NCBI GenBank assembly: GCA_001557505.1
Contig: LSAX01000001.1
Location: 930,001 to 994,000 of the forward strand
Direction of reading: 5' to 3'
Source: Reticulascus tulasneorum
Taxonomy: Eukaryota; Ascomycota; Sordariomycetes; Glomerellales; Reticulascaceae
DNA: 64,000 nucleotides
The position numbers were made by a program, and so were the translations under genes. Numbering within the stretch: position 1 is the first letter of the stretch; each line of letters begins with the position of its first letter. The notes beneath the pieces are model-generated. The model saw nothing but the letters and a program-made list of their open reading frames with translations. It was not told the origin of the DNA and ran no database searches. Shown here piece by piece: positions 1 through 11,431 of the stretch.

Positions 1-1831
1 TTGCTCGAAACGAAGGTTTCTCTGTCCAGAGCTTTCCCACGACTCAATGCGCCAGCTCGAGCTCGAGGTCCAGATATTCTACCTTCCCGTATATCCGGCC
101 GAATCGGAGATCGAGCTACTTGGTCGTCCTGTGCTGTTTCGGTACTGGTCGCTGGGCCTGGTTCGTCCGGAGAGGGATGGGTCGGGGTTCGGAGTCGTTC
201 TTCAATCCGATCTACCGCCTCGAGAGCCGGCTCTAGATCCTTGCGTTGGTGGAATTTGTTGTGGAAATAGAGCTCCTCGGGTGAGGGGTGGAAGGCGTCT
301 TTTTCTGTATAGAATGCTTTGGTCAGGTTGTAGAAGTTGTGAATGTTCTTCGATGGAGGTTAGTGTGGTGCAATCCCAAAATTTTGGATGTGGAGAAATA
401 GATATTCCGGTTCAAGTCAACTACCTGACAGTGATTCTGGAAGCACTGCAATTTTAGCCCACGCAAAGGGCCTGCCATCTCACAATTGGCCGCCTCAAGG
501 GCATGGATAAGGTAGACAGAACGAAGGTCAATACTTGCCTCGTTATTTCCATATACGAGCACGCGTCCGTCATACTCTTCGCACTCAAAGAGCATCTCTC
601 TCGCTTTCCGCTCTTCTTCTGCCTGGTATAGCTTGGCCAAGCTTTTATTCGAACGACCGTCGGTAAGGATCGCCAAGATGTCGTGCCAAAACTCGACCTT
701 CATCGTGGGCGCAAGGCTCTCTACAAGCCATCCAAACTCTTTGGCTTTGGAGCTTCGTCGTAAGCTCTGGGCAAACACCTCCGGGCACTCCAGACCTTGG
801 AATTTGCGCTGCCATGCGCAACGGAGGTGCGGAGCCCAGTTTGCCTCGAGTCGAACTCCCTGCTTCCTGCGTTGCTGGAGGTCATCGGGGAAGTCGTTAG
901 GGTTTCTCGGGTCGAACGCTAGGATGGAAATGATCATCTCCAGGACGTCGGGTAGGATGATGACTCGAAGTCGAGCCATGTACTGCCGCTGATTGCGAGG
1001 GACTTGTCCTTCGTACTTGAAGCACTTGGGGTCACTGCCGTGCAAACGAGGATTGCTGACATGTTTGAAGATGTAGTCTCCGCCTTGGTGTCCCAGGTAA
1101 TGCCTGGTGAAAGCGAGAGAAACGGGGACGAAGAGCCGCTTACCTTTCCCCATGTCGACGACTATCTTGGGAGGCGGCTCAAGGTTGTCCATATGTTTCT
1201 TATCTTGCTCGAGTTTGTTCCGCCGGCACACAATCTTGGTAGCTGTATCGAGTAAAAGGTTTTCATCCTCGTCGTATTGAGACCTCTTTCCGGCTGGCTT
1301 GCGACACTGGATGGCATCGACAGCGTCGATGATGGCATCTTCGTCGTCTCGCCTTTCCATCTCCTGATCTCCGATCTGTGCACGCACACTGGCATACTTG
1401 GCTGTCTCGTCGGCGTGAGAGTCGCGCCATGCTTCGGTAAACTGATGGCGTTCGAGGAATTGCATCCATTGTCTGTGGACGACAGGAAGGTTCGTGTATG
1501 GATCCATCGTTTCCAAGCTGGGTACTTTAACGCTTGCCAGGGCTGATCCATCTATCACGACGGAAAGACCAGCTTGCCGTTGTTGGGATCTTTGCCATCG
1601 TTTTTGTACCAAGAGCCAAAGTGATTTAGATTCCTTTCTCCGAATCCCCAGATATCAACAGCCTCTACCAGACTTTAGTTCTGACTGGCAGAACCACTAA
1701 ACGAGTGATTTTGGTGGGCCGCGAATGAAGCTGCAAACTCACAGTTCTTGGATGTGTGCAGGGAACATAACCACTGCGTTTACTTTATTGATGATGAGGT
1801 CACCAGCTGGTGATATTCCATCACCTGACAT
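1..1831 (-). CDS. Hypothetical multi-exon protein, 3' end beyond the window
   Basis: I do not recognise the family. Proposed exons (minus strand): 1831-1743, 1672-1559, 1517-425, then 347 to the window edge. The large exon is open for over 360 codons and is rich in charged residues, with no signal peptide or membrane segment. Its open frame begins with TTG, not ATG, which suggests upstream exons. Upstream lie an ATG at 1831 and two short exons that join in frame (GTGAGT donor at 1742). The 348-424 intron has a CTAAC branch site; beyond it the frame stays open to base 1 and encodes a polar tail. The 1518-1558 intron would be only 41 nt (44 nt with an alternative donor), so that junction is the weakest. 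An alternative is a start at the ATG at 1507. The 1832-2519 gap is probably a shared promoter with the divergent gene at 2520. Confidence 0.6.
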
Positions 1832-2519
1832 TGTGTTTTCGGACCTTTCTTCTGGTCGCTACGAGTATCGACAATTGTGCCTGGCGTACTGGGCTGGAAG
1901 TTTATGAATAACCACGGCGAAGCTACTTATCAAACGAACGACAAACCTCTCCCATAGTCTTAATGATTGTAAATGGCCAGTTTTCGGCATTCAACTACAC
2001 TATAATTCGCAGCTAGAAATAGAAGAACACAATCAGGCTGACTTGTCTATTTTGTTCCATTCCATGCGCATATCCCAGCTATCGTTTCCCAGTGAAAATA
2101 TGTCTAAATTCCGCGATGGCAATTCTCGTTCCCAAAACTTTCCATCGACAAGGCCCATCATACAATGGCTTCTTGATTTGGATAAATCCTGGCCACCTTC
2201 CAAACTGGCAGTAGTAGCCGTGACGACATGCGGCTTGCTGTCCCAAGCGAATGATAATCCCGCCCGGCATGCACGTTGCTGCGATCTGCACCGTTACATC
2301 GGCCCCATGGCCTACCATCCAATCGACTCCAAATGCCGGTTTTCTCCCCATCCATGGCATTGGCGCCGGGTTATATAGTCTGGTCTAGGTTCCGCTATCC
2401 ACTCCTACATAGCCTGACACCGGCATTCGTCTTCAATCTCGATTCAAAGATCCTGTCGAAGTTTTCGGCTACTCCTGCTCCACCAACTGGGTTAGACAGC
2501 ACTAGTCGGCCATTGGAAG
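1832..2519. other. Intergenic, divergent promoter region
   Basis: This stretch separates two divergently oriented genes. The open frames in it are short, overlap on both strands and have no splice logic or recognisable domains, so I call no gene here. Confidence 0.5.
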
Positions 2520-3453
2520 ATGGCTCCTCTTGACCTCAAATTCCAGCCGGACAGCGCCGACTTCGACGATGGACGCGTCTTTGTAACCATAAAAGACTTA
2601 CTCGAGCATGGCAGCAAGCATAGCATTGAGGAGTCGGCGACAACGATCACGAGTCTTTTACCAGGGCCGCCGGCCAGTGAAGGCTCAGACGAAGTCTGGT
2701 CGCTATGGAACCTCTTTATTGCCGTGGCCAAACAGATACCGTTCAACGCAGTGGCCATGCTCAAGCTTGTCCGACTTCTCGACGTCCTCTCCAAGTCGCC
2801 CAATACCACAGCCGTTGTAACGAGTCCAGTACGTGTAACCAGGCTGTGGGTCTCCGAAGAGCAAGTGCTAACATAGTCTAGAGTGGGTACAAGACTGCGA
2901 GCCGGTTACACGGCCTTGGTTGGAACCTTAGGGACATGCTCTCATGTACGTGTCATGCAGTCGTTGCAATTCGTATCAAAAGCTCACGAGAAAAGCAGTA
3001 ACTCCATATCAAGACAAGGAGAGCTCAACCCCGGAAGCCGCGGCTGGGTGGCTCAACCTCAACGGCTTTATGGCCCTCTTGTTCACTTACAATCTCGTCG
3101 ACTCCCGCCACTTTGCACTCTGGCAGCTAAGAGACGCATTCGAGACCGAGGCACAGAGCCCAGAAGACTTCGAAAGCCGCGTGCGGGTAGCGGCGGTATG
3201 GATCCTGCGTGCTGGACAAGTGATCGTCAACCTGGTGGACGAACAGGGCGATCTGGCCCCGGAGGATGAGCGAAGCATGAAGGCGGGTCCGTTGTTCGCG
3301 GACGGTCAATGGGGCTTCAACTCTTCCCGATGGGACTGGTGGAAGCAAGAACTCAAGAAGGCAGTTGAGAAGTTCGAGGACGGTGACACGAAGAAGCTGG
3401 TTGCAAATGCTGCGGCCTTCATGGATGCGCTGGAGGGGACTAGGCCAGTGTGA
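2520..3453 (+). CDS. DUF3632-like fungal protein
   Basis: Three exons: 2520-2828, 2882-2945 and 2999-3453, giving 275 aa. The first intron starts GTACGT and has a GCTAAC branch site eight bases before its TAG end; the second is 53 nt. Both junctions keep the frame. The protein has the layout of the fungal DUF3632 family: an N-terminal helical part with LWNLFIAVAKQIPF, a GWNLRDML segment built across intron 1, then a W-L-N-L-N-x-F start of the core and FALWQLRDAFE followed by an AAVWILRAGQVIV helix. No catalytic motif is visible and the function of this family is not known to me. It is probably cytosolic, as there is no signal peptide. Family assignment is from motif memory only. Confidence 0.78.
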
Positions 3454-4186
3454 AGAAGCTCTTAACATCTACAAATCTAAAGTAGGCTTATCGCAAACTC
3501 ACTTGCGAAATCAGAGACATTGTAAACGCGGGGAGACAGATCTGCCTGCATGCCAACAGAGTCAATAGGCTCAGCATAACATCATGCTAATGCTACTATC
3601 TACTTGTGCGCTCAACCATGCCAACATTCTCGCGTGCAAACTGCTCCAGATTACAGGCTTCGCAGTCAATAAAAGGTCCAAGATTGAACGTTGGCAAACG
3701 CCCTTTCCCCAGGGAATACCGTTCACTGTACTAGGCCTCCAATCACTCAGTGTGTTTACTTTTTTTTGTCAGATACGTATGAGACTGTGGTTGTGAATGA
3801 GAGGCGCAAACGTGACTTCATGTGATAAGGGGTTCAGCTGCCCGAGCTAAACCCTCGGTGGGCAAGCCACAACGCCCATGCAATCTTAAATCTTGCACGT
3901 AGGCGGAATGCCGCACGCAATTCTGCCTCTTGCGCTGCAGGATTCACGATGATAGGGATAGCAGTAGGGCTGTGTGGTCTTGATGTTGTCCCCTGGCTTG
4001 GAAACCAAATTGGCACATCCTGTTCAAGTGAGCAGCGCCAGACATCCAACGATGCTTTCTACTTTCCAGTCCTCCTCATGATACCCCTCCACCATCTCGT
4101 CGCTCTCTCATCCCTTTTCTCGCAATCCCCCAGTTGAGGGACCACACTCGTTTCTTATCCCAAGGGATAGCCTCCAAGCCTTCAAG
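3454..4186. other. Intergenic, no gene seen
   Basis: Contains the 3' flank of the DUF3632-like gene and the promoter and leader of the next gene. A pyrimidine-rich stretch lies just before the ATG at 4187. No open frame here looks coding. Confidence 0.5.
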
Positions 4187-5310
4187 ATGAAGACCAGAAC
4201 GGTAGCAACAGCGCTGCTGCTATCGGTGCCGGCGCTCGTACGAGCCAGCGAACTATGCTACTATCCCGACGGCCTGCTCGCGCGAGACTACACCTGGGTG
4301 CCGTGCAACTCTACGACCACCGGCTTCTCCTCCTGCTGCGTCCCCAGTGAGGGCGACATTTGCCTGGAAAACGGACTGTGCGACTGGCCGGGACATGCGG
4401 TTTATCGCGGGACTTGCACGGACCAGAGCTGGGAGGATGGGAGCTGTGCGAATTTCTGCCCTGGATGTAAGTCCGTACCTGGTGTGGGATGATCACGCAC
4501 AAGTGATGAGCTGGATAGAGGTGCTGGACTTGTTTTTGTGGAGGATTTTGCTCTTTGGGGTGGTTGCTGATGATGGCAGTGACAACAAATTCGTATCTTT
4601 CGCTCAAGCAATGCACCACATCCCAGTACTGCTGCCCCGTCGACACCTCGACGGACTGCTGTCTCGATGGCTCGGAGCTCTTCAGCATCGACGGACCACC
4701 CCCAGGAGCATCATCCACTTCGTCCGCCGTGCCCACTGCGACATCCACGCCGGCCGGCACAAGCACATCCAACCCATCCGCCTCCTCAAGCACCACGGGC
4801 ACGGCAGCAGCGGCAACTTCGTCTTCCAAAGCGGCGGGAACCAGCAACCTGGTGATATGCATAGCAGCCGCTGTCGCGGGCCTGGTCCTCGTTCTCCTCA
4901 TCGCTGGGATCGCGTATTTCTGCTGGCGGCGTAAGAAGCGCCAGTCTTTGAAGCACGAGCGTCCCACGACAGGTCGCAGTGAGCTCGTGCAGGCTGGAGG
5001 GTTCCCGCCGCAGTCTCCGCAGAACCCGTCGATTGAGATGACAAAGGTCCAGCACCCGTACGCCCCGCCGCCGGCATACCAGTCGCCGGTGCAGGCCCAG
5101 GCCCAGGCCCAGGCTCAGGGATGGCCGTTTCCTGACGCCGCTTCGGAAAAGAACAGTTATCAGGGATATCACCCCGATGCCCAGGCTGGAAGAGGGCATG
5201 GACAGGAGAACGGCGCGTTTGTTTCGAACTATCACGAGCCGCCGCGGAAGCATGCGGTCGAGTCTGACTCTAGGCCAGTCAATAGGCCGGTGTTCGAGAT
5301 GGCGGGATGA
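4187..5310 (+). CDS. Cys-rich single-pass membrane protein (Mid2-like layout)
   Basis: Two exons, 4187-4466 and 4580-5310, joined through a 113-nt intron (GTAAGT donor, GGCAG acceptor), give 336 aa. The N-terminus is a signal peptide (MKTRTVATALLLSVPALVRA). An extracellular domain follows with many cysteines, including SSCCVPSEGDIC, a CTDQSW motif and, after the intron, QYCCPVDTSTDCC. Next come a Ser/Thr/Ala-rich, probably O-glycosylated stalk, one membrane helix (LVICIAAAVAGLVLVLLIAG), a basic stop-transfer (CWRRKKR) and a Pro/Gln-rich cytosolic tail with a QA repeat. This layout is shared by fungal cell-surface proteins and Mid2-type wall sensors, but the exact role is not known. Secretion and topology are firm; function is inference. 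Confidence 0.82.
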
Positions 5311-5642
5311 ACTACCAGACATATACATTCACTGTAGATATTCAATGATAAACTGAGGAAAGGACAACCCGAGCGACTGGTTTGACGCATTTAGCATTTA
5401 ATTCATAATGTTATATACAGTTTCAGAACATCCCTAGTCACTTTTTTACCAGATTCCTCCAGCCAACTCAAACTTAACCACCAATGCTGCGATGCAGATT
5501 CGAACGCACTTTTTGTAAGCCGCATTCTGTTGCCAAAGCCCAGAACGTTTTAAGTCTCCAATGAGATATTAGGAGTTGGTATAGGACACGCCACAAGCAA
5601 ATACGCCACCGCCAAAGATGATGTCAAGGTCAATACGCGCGA

Positions 5643-6029
5643 CTATTCGCCGTGGAGGCCGCATGTCCTCTGTTGCATGATCTTGCGTCGTTCTTTATCC
5701 TTCCCCGTATGATTGTTAGTCGTGCGTCATTGACCAGGACCTGGGACTGCTAACCTCCGTCAAATGTCAAGAACTCATGGAGCGCTGATCCTGCTGGTAC
5801 CATTGACAGGACGAGCACCTTCTTGTCTGTAACGACCTCTAGAAGAGCTGGGCCGTCAGTGTTGATGAGCCACGTCAGGGCATCGACAACCTCATCCGGC
5901 TTAATGACTCTCCTGTGCTGGATACCCATCGCATCTGCCAGCTTCATGAAGTCGGGGTTCGTCTGGCGAGTATGCGCATAACGATCCTCGTAGAACAGGT
6001 TCTGCCACTGCGTGACCATACCCTGTTCG
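5643..6029 (-). pseudogene. ILV2: 3' fragment of acetolactate synthase catalytic subunit gene
   Basis: The minus strand encodes the last part of acetohydroxyacid synthase: EQGMVTQWQNLFYEDRYAH, then NPDFMKLADAMGIQHRR, LINTDGPALLEVVTDKKV and VPAGSALHEFLTFD. The next block, after an intron-like gap (about 5701-5754, with an ACTAAC branch), reads DKERRKIMQQRTCGLHGE and a stop at 5643-5645, which is the usual ILV2 C-terminus. Homology stops abruptly at the E of EQG; sequence upstream does not resemble ILV2 and there is no ATG to serve it. The acceptor that would restore the frame reads GG rather than AG, and two conserved prolines after DKKV are Leu and Ser. The fragment keeps its intron, so it came by DNA duplication rather than retrotransposition. 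The enzyme itself would be mitochondrial and act in Val/Ile/Leu synthesis. Confidence 0.8.
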
Positions 6030-7659
6030 GGCTGGCGGACCATCGTCCCTTTTCCAAGTGGCGATATCGGCCCAATGAAGAGTGCCGATTGGTCAGTCAG
6101 GCTGACGCCCCCAAGTGCATCCTGATGGGCGCTCGCCGTCCGCAGAACGCAACTCACTCACTGACAGCTGATTCTGGACCTCTGGCGTCTGTCTGTCATC
6201 CAATATCAAGACGAAGCTAGACGACACTAAGGAAAATCTAGGTGCTTCCAGCTTCACGATCTTGCCTGATCTCGCCTGATCTCGCCTGTAAGCTTTCGTG
6301 GCCGAGACAGCGTTACTCCATTCAACTGTATGATCGTTTGAGTCCATCTGCAAAACTCCGTGACGCTTCTTCTTCGTGATTATTATGGACCGTTAAGTAG
6401 GCATGCGATGCTCAATCCTGAAGCTATCTGTTCTAGGGCTTCCAAATCCACTGCTGCTGAATATGGCACTTCAACCCCGGAATTGGTTTGTAGACAGCTG
6501 GTCGAAATCAGTCCAAGGCCGCAAGATGAAGTCCTTGTCCTTTCACGGGACCGTCGAAAATGGCAACCATAGTGGCGACACAAGTTGCAAGTGGATTGTC
6601 ACTAGGACAGACCGATGATGACGACGACATCAGTGGCACTGGCACGTCTCTACTGCGGTCGAGGTTTGGCTCTCCAGCGCCTGTCTTCATAGCACCAACC
6701 GAGGAGTGGATCATGCTAATGATGACTTCAAGCTTATATTACTTCAGCTAGTACAGTTCTGAGTAGATGTTTTTGGCCCGCCGCGATATATATTCAGCTA
6801 TATATTTAGCTCGCCATGGCCTATGATCTACTCCTGTTTCAGATATCTAACCATGACTGGCGTATGCACGATCCCGAGCCACGTGGAAAGAGGCTACGTA
6901 GGTTGCGACAACGGTCTCTTTCTCGCTGGTTCAGGACAAGCACCTTTGATGACATTGGTCCTTACTCAACTGCCCACATAGTTGTGGTTGAAAATGATAC
7001 ACGTAAATTACCAGACAACTGGACCACCTCCACGCATATGCCTCTCCCCTCTTCCCTCGCCCGTGTTCTGTCCCTGTCACCCACTGTGGATTGTGATATG
7101 AGAGGCATCTGGCTCCATGTTCCTGAACGTTGGCCCAATAATGGTTCTCCAGGTCTCTGGTTTCTAACCAGAGTCAATCATAGCCAACTCGCCTGGAGAC
7201 TGCACCGTTTGAGATGACAATTAGAGAGATTGATGAAGAAGATCAAAGAACTATTTTTAATTCCACAATAAACATAACCTTGAATTTGGAATGAATAGAG
7301 GTTGTGGTTGATGATGTCAATCGTACAGTCGGGATTTGCAGGCTTGTTGCATATCCCGTATTTCCCCACTACGCGCATCCAGATATGTAGATTCGGCCAG
7401 ACAGTGCGGGGGTCCATCTGGAGTACAAGTTGCTCTGCTCCAAGTCCCAAGGTAAGTACACTTACACTTATTCCGTACGTCAATCAGCCACTGGCAACGA
7501 CGTCTCGTTGGGACATTCACGGTAACGTACCTCTTCTTCCAAAGTCCTGGCAAGCCGATCAGACAGTGCAAACACGCCTAGCTCGGTCGATTTGACCTGT
7601 ATAGCCGCAGCATCACAACTCCAGCCATTCCGTCGTATTGTTTTCCCTTTACCACCATG
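6030..7659. other. Intergenic, no supported gene
   Basis: Gene-free stretch between the ILV2 fragment and the HET gene. A short direct repeat with the unit TGATCTCGCCT lies near 6263-6291. The open frame at 6816-7217 (133 aa) has no recognisable domain and no splice partners. Some parts, such as the TATATATT-rich bases near 6788-6812, are visibly AT-rich. Confidence 0.45.
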
Positions 7660-9633
7660 TCAAACCAACGTCAAATACTCCGCTGCAATGCCCATTTGTT
7701 GCAGCGCCTCGACGCTGATACTAACCAATATATCTCTCCCGTTCGCCCAACCTTCGCGATAGTCCGATACGTCGATTGGAAATCTAGAAATCTTTGGATC
7801 TTCCAAGCGGACCTCGTCCGCGACATTATCGTGGTACCACGTGTGGAAACTCTGGGTTGTCTCGTTGTACATGTCAACCAACCTGTAATCACAAGCCCCC
7901 GCAGATCCAAGTATTGCCTCGCCACCGTTGAGTCCCGGGATGTACGCCTCCCCCACAATCTGGTAGGCGTCCTTTTCCTTCATCGGACGGATGATCATGG
8001 CCGAGTATGAGCCTAGAAACACGGCAACCTCGTCGCCAGCCTGCACGAAGACCGGGCCCAACCCCACGTGGCCCTGATCCGTTACGAAAAAGAACGTGCG
8101 GTGGCATTGCGCTCGGACGGTCATCTGAAAGTCGGCCCAGTGACCTGAAAGATGTGTCTCGCACGCGAGGCCGGGCCCCACGCTCCTTCCCGGATCCATG
8201 AGCCTCTCCTCGAGAGCCTCTCTGCACTTCTCAAAGTTCGGGAGACGCTTGTCCAAGGGCACTTGTGATCCTTCAAAGTATCCGCCCCCGAGGATGTCGC
8301 AGAGCGCGTCTAATAGCTTGGTGGTGGAAACGGGCGCATGATTCGAAATGTTGACTTGGTAGGCCATGTCCCATAGGGCTCGAATGCATTGTTCCGTCTC
8401 AATGACTGTCGAGTAGGCTCCCGGGGGCGACAGCTTATCCCCGAGGGTAAGAGCTGGCCGTGCGGCAGACACCCGGCCGGCTCTCACGCCCCCCAGCCTT
8501 AGCTTTCCCGGCTCAGGCGACTCGATAGCCCCTACAAGGTTGCTGCTGGCTCTCGTCGGCCCGAAACGGTTGGTTCTGGATACCTTCTCCGTAGACCAGT
8601 CTGGTACCCAAGATGGAAGGTTGGGGGTCAGAGGATGTCTGGATAGTTCGCATTGCATCAGAACGCGGGGCGTTCTGAAGGTGGTCATGTATCGAATCGC
8701 CAGGTCCTCATATACTTGGGCGGTCGAGAGTGCGTAGTTTGGGACGATACCCGCCTCGTCAGTTCCTAGAAGCAGCGGTAGGATCCCGTAAATCCTGTCC
8801 CTCGGATCCGAACACTCTACTTTTGCGAGCCGGGTCTGTATCTCGTCTATATGAATGTAGGACGGCCTACACAGCTCCCATATGAGCTCCAGACGCACAG
8901 GCCACGCCCTCTGGTCCTTCAAGTCAGGTAAATATGCGCCCCAGTTCCGGATAGCCCCGATAACGTTTTTGAATACAGACCATGCCAGAGTTCGGCTGCC
9001 GCACAGGACCAGTGCATCTTTGGCGAGTAGAACCTCCTGCCTGACCCAGAGACGCCCAAACCATGGCCTACTGAATAGTTTTTCCATTGCCAGATCCTCC
9101 CTTTTACCTCTAGAAGCTCGCAGCAACTCATTTGAATCTTTCACCACCAGCTTAAGTGTGTTAAAGTCAAATGAGGCAATATTGGAGCCGAGAACCTCAA
9201 TAATATCGAAAGCACATGAGCTGTCATCCTCCTCAGGCCCCAGCCATATGAGCACTCTTCGCGCTCCGCGGAAGATGCTGCCCATTTGAGCAACTTGGAC
9301 GCCACGCTCCTCTAAATTTGACTGGTCGATACAGATGGAGTCGATCCATAGCAAACGAGTCGAGGTGGGCAGTCGAAGATGAAGGAGGGCCTCGTGCAGA
9401 ATTTGCGAGACAACCAGCTGGCCGATTCCTGATCCACCGACGGTCACCGACATCTTATCCGCAGTCGAACCCCAAGTGTAGGACAGGGCCTCATAGTCCG
9501 GCGGAGGCTGCCCATCCAGACAGACCATGCCCAAGTCGATGTGCACCGGCTCGTTCGAGAGACCTGGGTGGAGAGTCAGGAGCCTCGACACTTGGCCCTC
9601 TCCGCAAAGCTTGGGGTATTGATAGGGGTGCAT
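7660..9633 (-). CDS. HET-domain (heterokaryon incompatibility) protein
   Basis: Single exon, ATG at 9633, 657 aa. The N-terminal part carries the HET domain (Pfam HET family): YEALSYTWGS near residue 48, then LLWIDSICIDQSN followed by ERGVQVAQMGSIF and ARRVLIWLG, and a RPWFGRLWVRQEV block near residue 190. The C-terminal two thirds are less conserved and have no NACHT, WD or ankyrin repeats, so this is the common HET-only type. Such proteins trigger cell death on fusion of genetically different hyphae when partnered with a matching gene; most family members, and this one, have no tested role. The frame is intact and no intron is needed. It sits in a region with an ILV2 relic, which fits the often variable setting of HET genes. 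Confidence 0.92.
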   Translation of the reverse strand: MHPYQYPKLCGEGQVSRLLTLHPGLSNEPVHIDLGMVCLDGQPPPDYEALSYTWGSTADKMSVTVGGSGIGQLVVSQILHEALLHLRLPTSTRLLWIDSICIDQSNLEERGVQVAQMGSIFRGARRVLIWLGPEEDDSSCAFDIIEVLGSNIASFDFNTLKLVVKDSNELLRASRGKREDLAMEKLFSRPWFGRLWVRQEVLLAKDALVLCGSRTLAWSVFKNVIGAIRNWGAYLPDLKDQRAWPVRLELIWELCRPSYIHIDEIQTRLAKVECSDPRDRIYGILPLLLGTDEAGIVPNYALSTAQVYEDLAIRYMTTFRTPRVLMQCELSRHPLTPNLPSWVPDWSTEKVSRTNRFGPTRASSNLVGAIESPEPGKLRLGGVRAGRVSAARPALTLGDKLSPPGAYSTVIETEQCIRALWDMAYQVNISNHAPVSTTKLLDALCDILGGGYFEGSQVPLDKRLPNFEKCREALEERLMDPGRSVGPGLACETHLSGHWADFQMTVRAQCHRTFFFVTDQGHVGLGPVFVQAGDEVAVFLGSYSAMIIRPMKEKDAYQIVGEAYIPGLNGGEAILGSAGACDYRLVDMYNETTQSFHTWYHDNVADEVRLEDPKISRFPIDVSDYREGWANGRDILVSISVEALQQMGIAAEYLTLV

Positions 9634-10684
9634 CTCAAGGGCAGAATACCGATTTCCGTCGTATTCGGCGATGGTTATTTAGCCTTAGATTCAGAACTGG
9701 AGACGGAGACGGTAACATTAATGTGTCGAGTAAGGCTGCGCCCAAGGCTGCTGGACCGGGTCTGGCCCAAGTTGACCAGAGCCTACCAGAGCCTACCAGA
9801 GCAAAGCAAGCAACGTTGTTGTTGAAGTATCATGTGCACAGAAGTCTCAATACGCACTGTCTGGACATGCCTGTTCCCGACAATCATTTTCCACGAGTTA
9901 GGCACAGCAGCAGGACACCGCTGGACATACTTCAAACATACGCTGCTGAACTTTTTCTAACCTGGGCTACGTGCTAGACTGTTAGATCCGACAGCGGATT
10001 TCGACTCTCGGTGCTCTAGGCTCCTTTTCCCGCTTAGCGTTCCCACTCGCTGGGACCATCTTCGTGGCCCGGCGAAAGGTATTAAGAGCTCTTGGAGGCT
10101 TTTATAGATCTGCACAGCTCATCCTAAACATCCTTTACTGTATATTCCATATCCCACTCACATGCAGGTGCAGTACAACAACAGGGGGCGGACCATAGAC
10201 AGACTACCACGGCACATACAGTAACGCCCCGAGATCTCAATAAGATCTTAAGTTGGTAGATCTGCTGATTAGTATGCTTTCAACTATCACTAGCATCCGG
10301 GATATGAGCCGCCAATCTGGTTGCTCCATCGCCTCGCAGCAAGGCGACTCTACGGCCGGAATTAGCCCGGAGCTGAGCTTACACCAACTAAGAAGTGAGT
10401 CAGTCCCGACAGGCGGGCATTATATCTGCATGGTATTTCGGGATTCTCGATGTAGATAACCATGGAATTGTCATGCATTGTTCCTGAGCACGGGAATTGC
10501 ATTAATGACGAGGCGTCCTGGACGACCAAGGGGTGGGAAACGGGGATTTGTGATCATGGTCTTGAGACTATAAAGAACGGTCCATCCAGCAGGATGAGAT
10601 GGTTTGTTTCTCCATCAGTAACACAACACAGAGTATACTTCCCCAAAGCTAAACATCATCACTTACCGCCCGCCGTTCTTAAAT
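9634..10684. other. Intergenic between HET gene and HD-domain gene
   Basis: Divergent promoter region. A small direct repeat with unit CAGAGCCTAC lies near 9778-9805. No open frame here has coding character. Confidence 0.45.
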
Positions 10685-11431
10685 ATGTCGACGACAGAGT
10701 CCTTCCCCGACCTCGCGCAAATCGGCCTCACGGTCCCTACCACTCCGCTACTCCTCTCCGCCCTCTCCACCGTTAGAGAACACACCAGTCCCTCGACGGC
10801 GAACCACGTCATCCGCAGCGCCTACTTCGCCCTGATCCTCGCAAAGAAACATCCCCTATTCGTCAACGTGTCTCTGAACGTCGAGGCGGTCATCTTCTCC
10901 GCCCTGATGCACGATATGGGTTGGGCAACGACAAAGTACCTCCTCTCAGCAGACAAGCGATTCGAAGTCGACGGCGCGAACTTCGCGCGGGGTTACTTGG
11001 AGAGTTATCAGGGAGAAGGGGAGAAATGGGACAAGCACAGCATCCAGCTCGTCTGGGACTCCATCGCCTTGCACACCACTCCGTCAATAGCAGCGTATAA
11101 GGAGTCAGAGGTGAACCTGGTGCGGCTGGGCGTCGAGGCCGACTTCCTAGGACCGAGGTTCCCCGACGGCTTGATCACGGTGGAGGAGTACAAGGCTGTG
11201 ATCGGGGCGTTCCCGCGACTGTCTTTCACGGAGAACTTGGTGGAGGTTCTCTGTGGGCTGGTTCGCGACAAGCCAGCAACAAGCTACGACAACTTCCTCA
11301 GCAGCTTTGGTTTGGTGTATGGAACTGATGGGAAGGGCGGAGGAAAGGAGGAGTACGAAGCTGAATGGAAGAAGGAGCTGCTCATGCCCAAGTTGTTTGG
11401 CGTTCTGGATGCCAATGCTGAGTACGAATAG
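10685..11431 (+). CDS. HD-domain hydrolase, cyanamide-hydratase-like
   Basis: Single exon of 248 aa with a clear ATG at 10685. The metal-binding pattern of the HD superfamily is visible: a first His at residue 41 (NHVIRSAYFALILA), the His-Asp pair at 76-77 (LMHDMGW), and a later His in SIALHTTPS, followed by VEADFLG. The overall length and the order H...HD...H fit small fungal HD proteins such as yeast cyanamide hydratase (about 225 aa), but the surrounding residues differ, so the substrate is unknown. No signal peptide; probably cytosolic. The tail includes a Gly/Lys-rich stretch. Confidence 0.85.
   Translation: MSTTESFPDLAQIGLTVPTTPLLLSALSTVREHTSPSTANHVIRSAYFALILAKKHPLFVNVSLNVEAVIFSALMHDMGWATTKYLLSADKRFEVDGANFARGYLESYQGEGEKWDKHSIQLVWDSIALHTTPSIAAYKESEVNLVRLGVEADFLGPRFPDGLITVEEYKAVIGAFPRLSFTENLVEVLCGLVRDKPATSYDNFLSSFGLVYGTDGKGGGKEEYEAEWKKELLMPKLFGVLDANAEYE

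Noticed and set aside
5495..5530. Possible tRNA T-arm (GTTCGAAT on the minus strand)
   Set aside because: The flanking bases do not pair as a T stem and no acceptor or anticodon arm is found.
6816..7217. 133-codon open frame starting with ATG
   Set aside because: Arg/Trp-rich product with no recognisable family; no supporting context, so left as intergenic.
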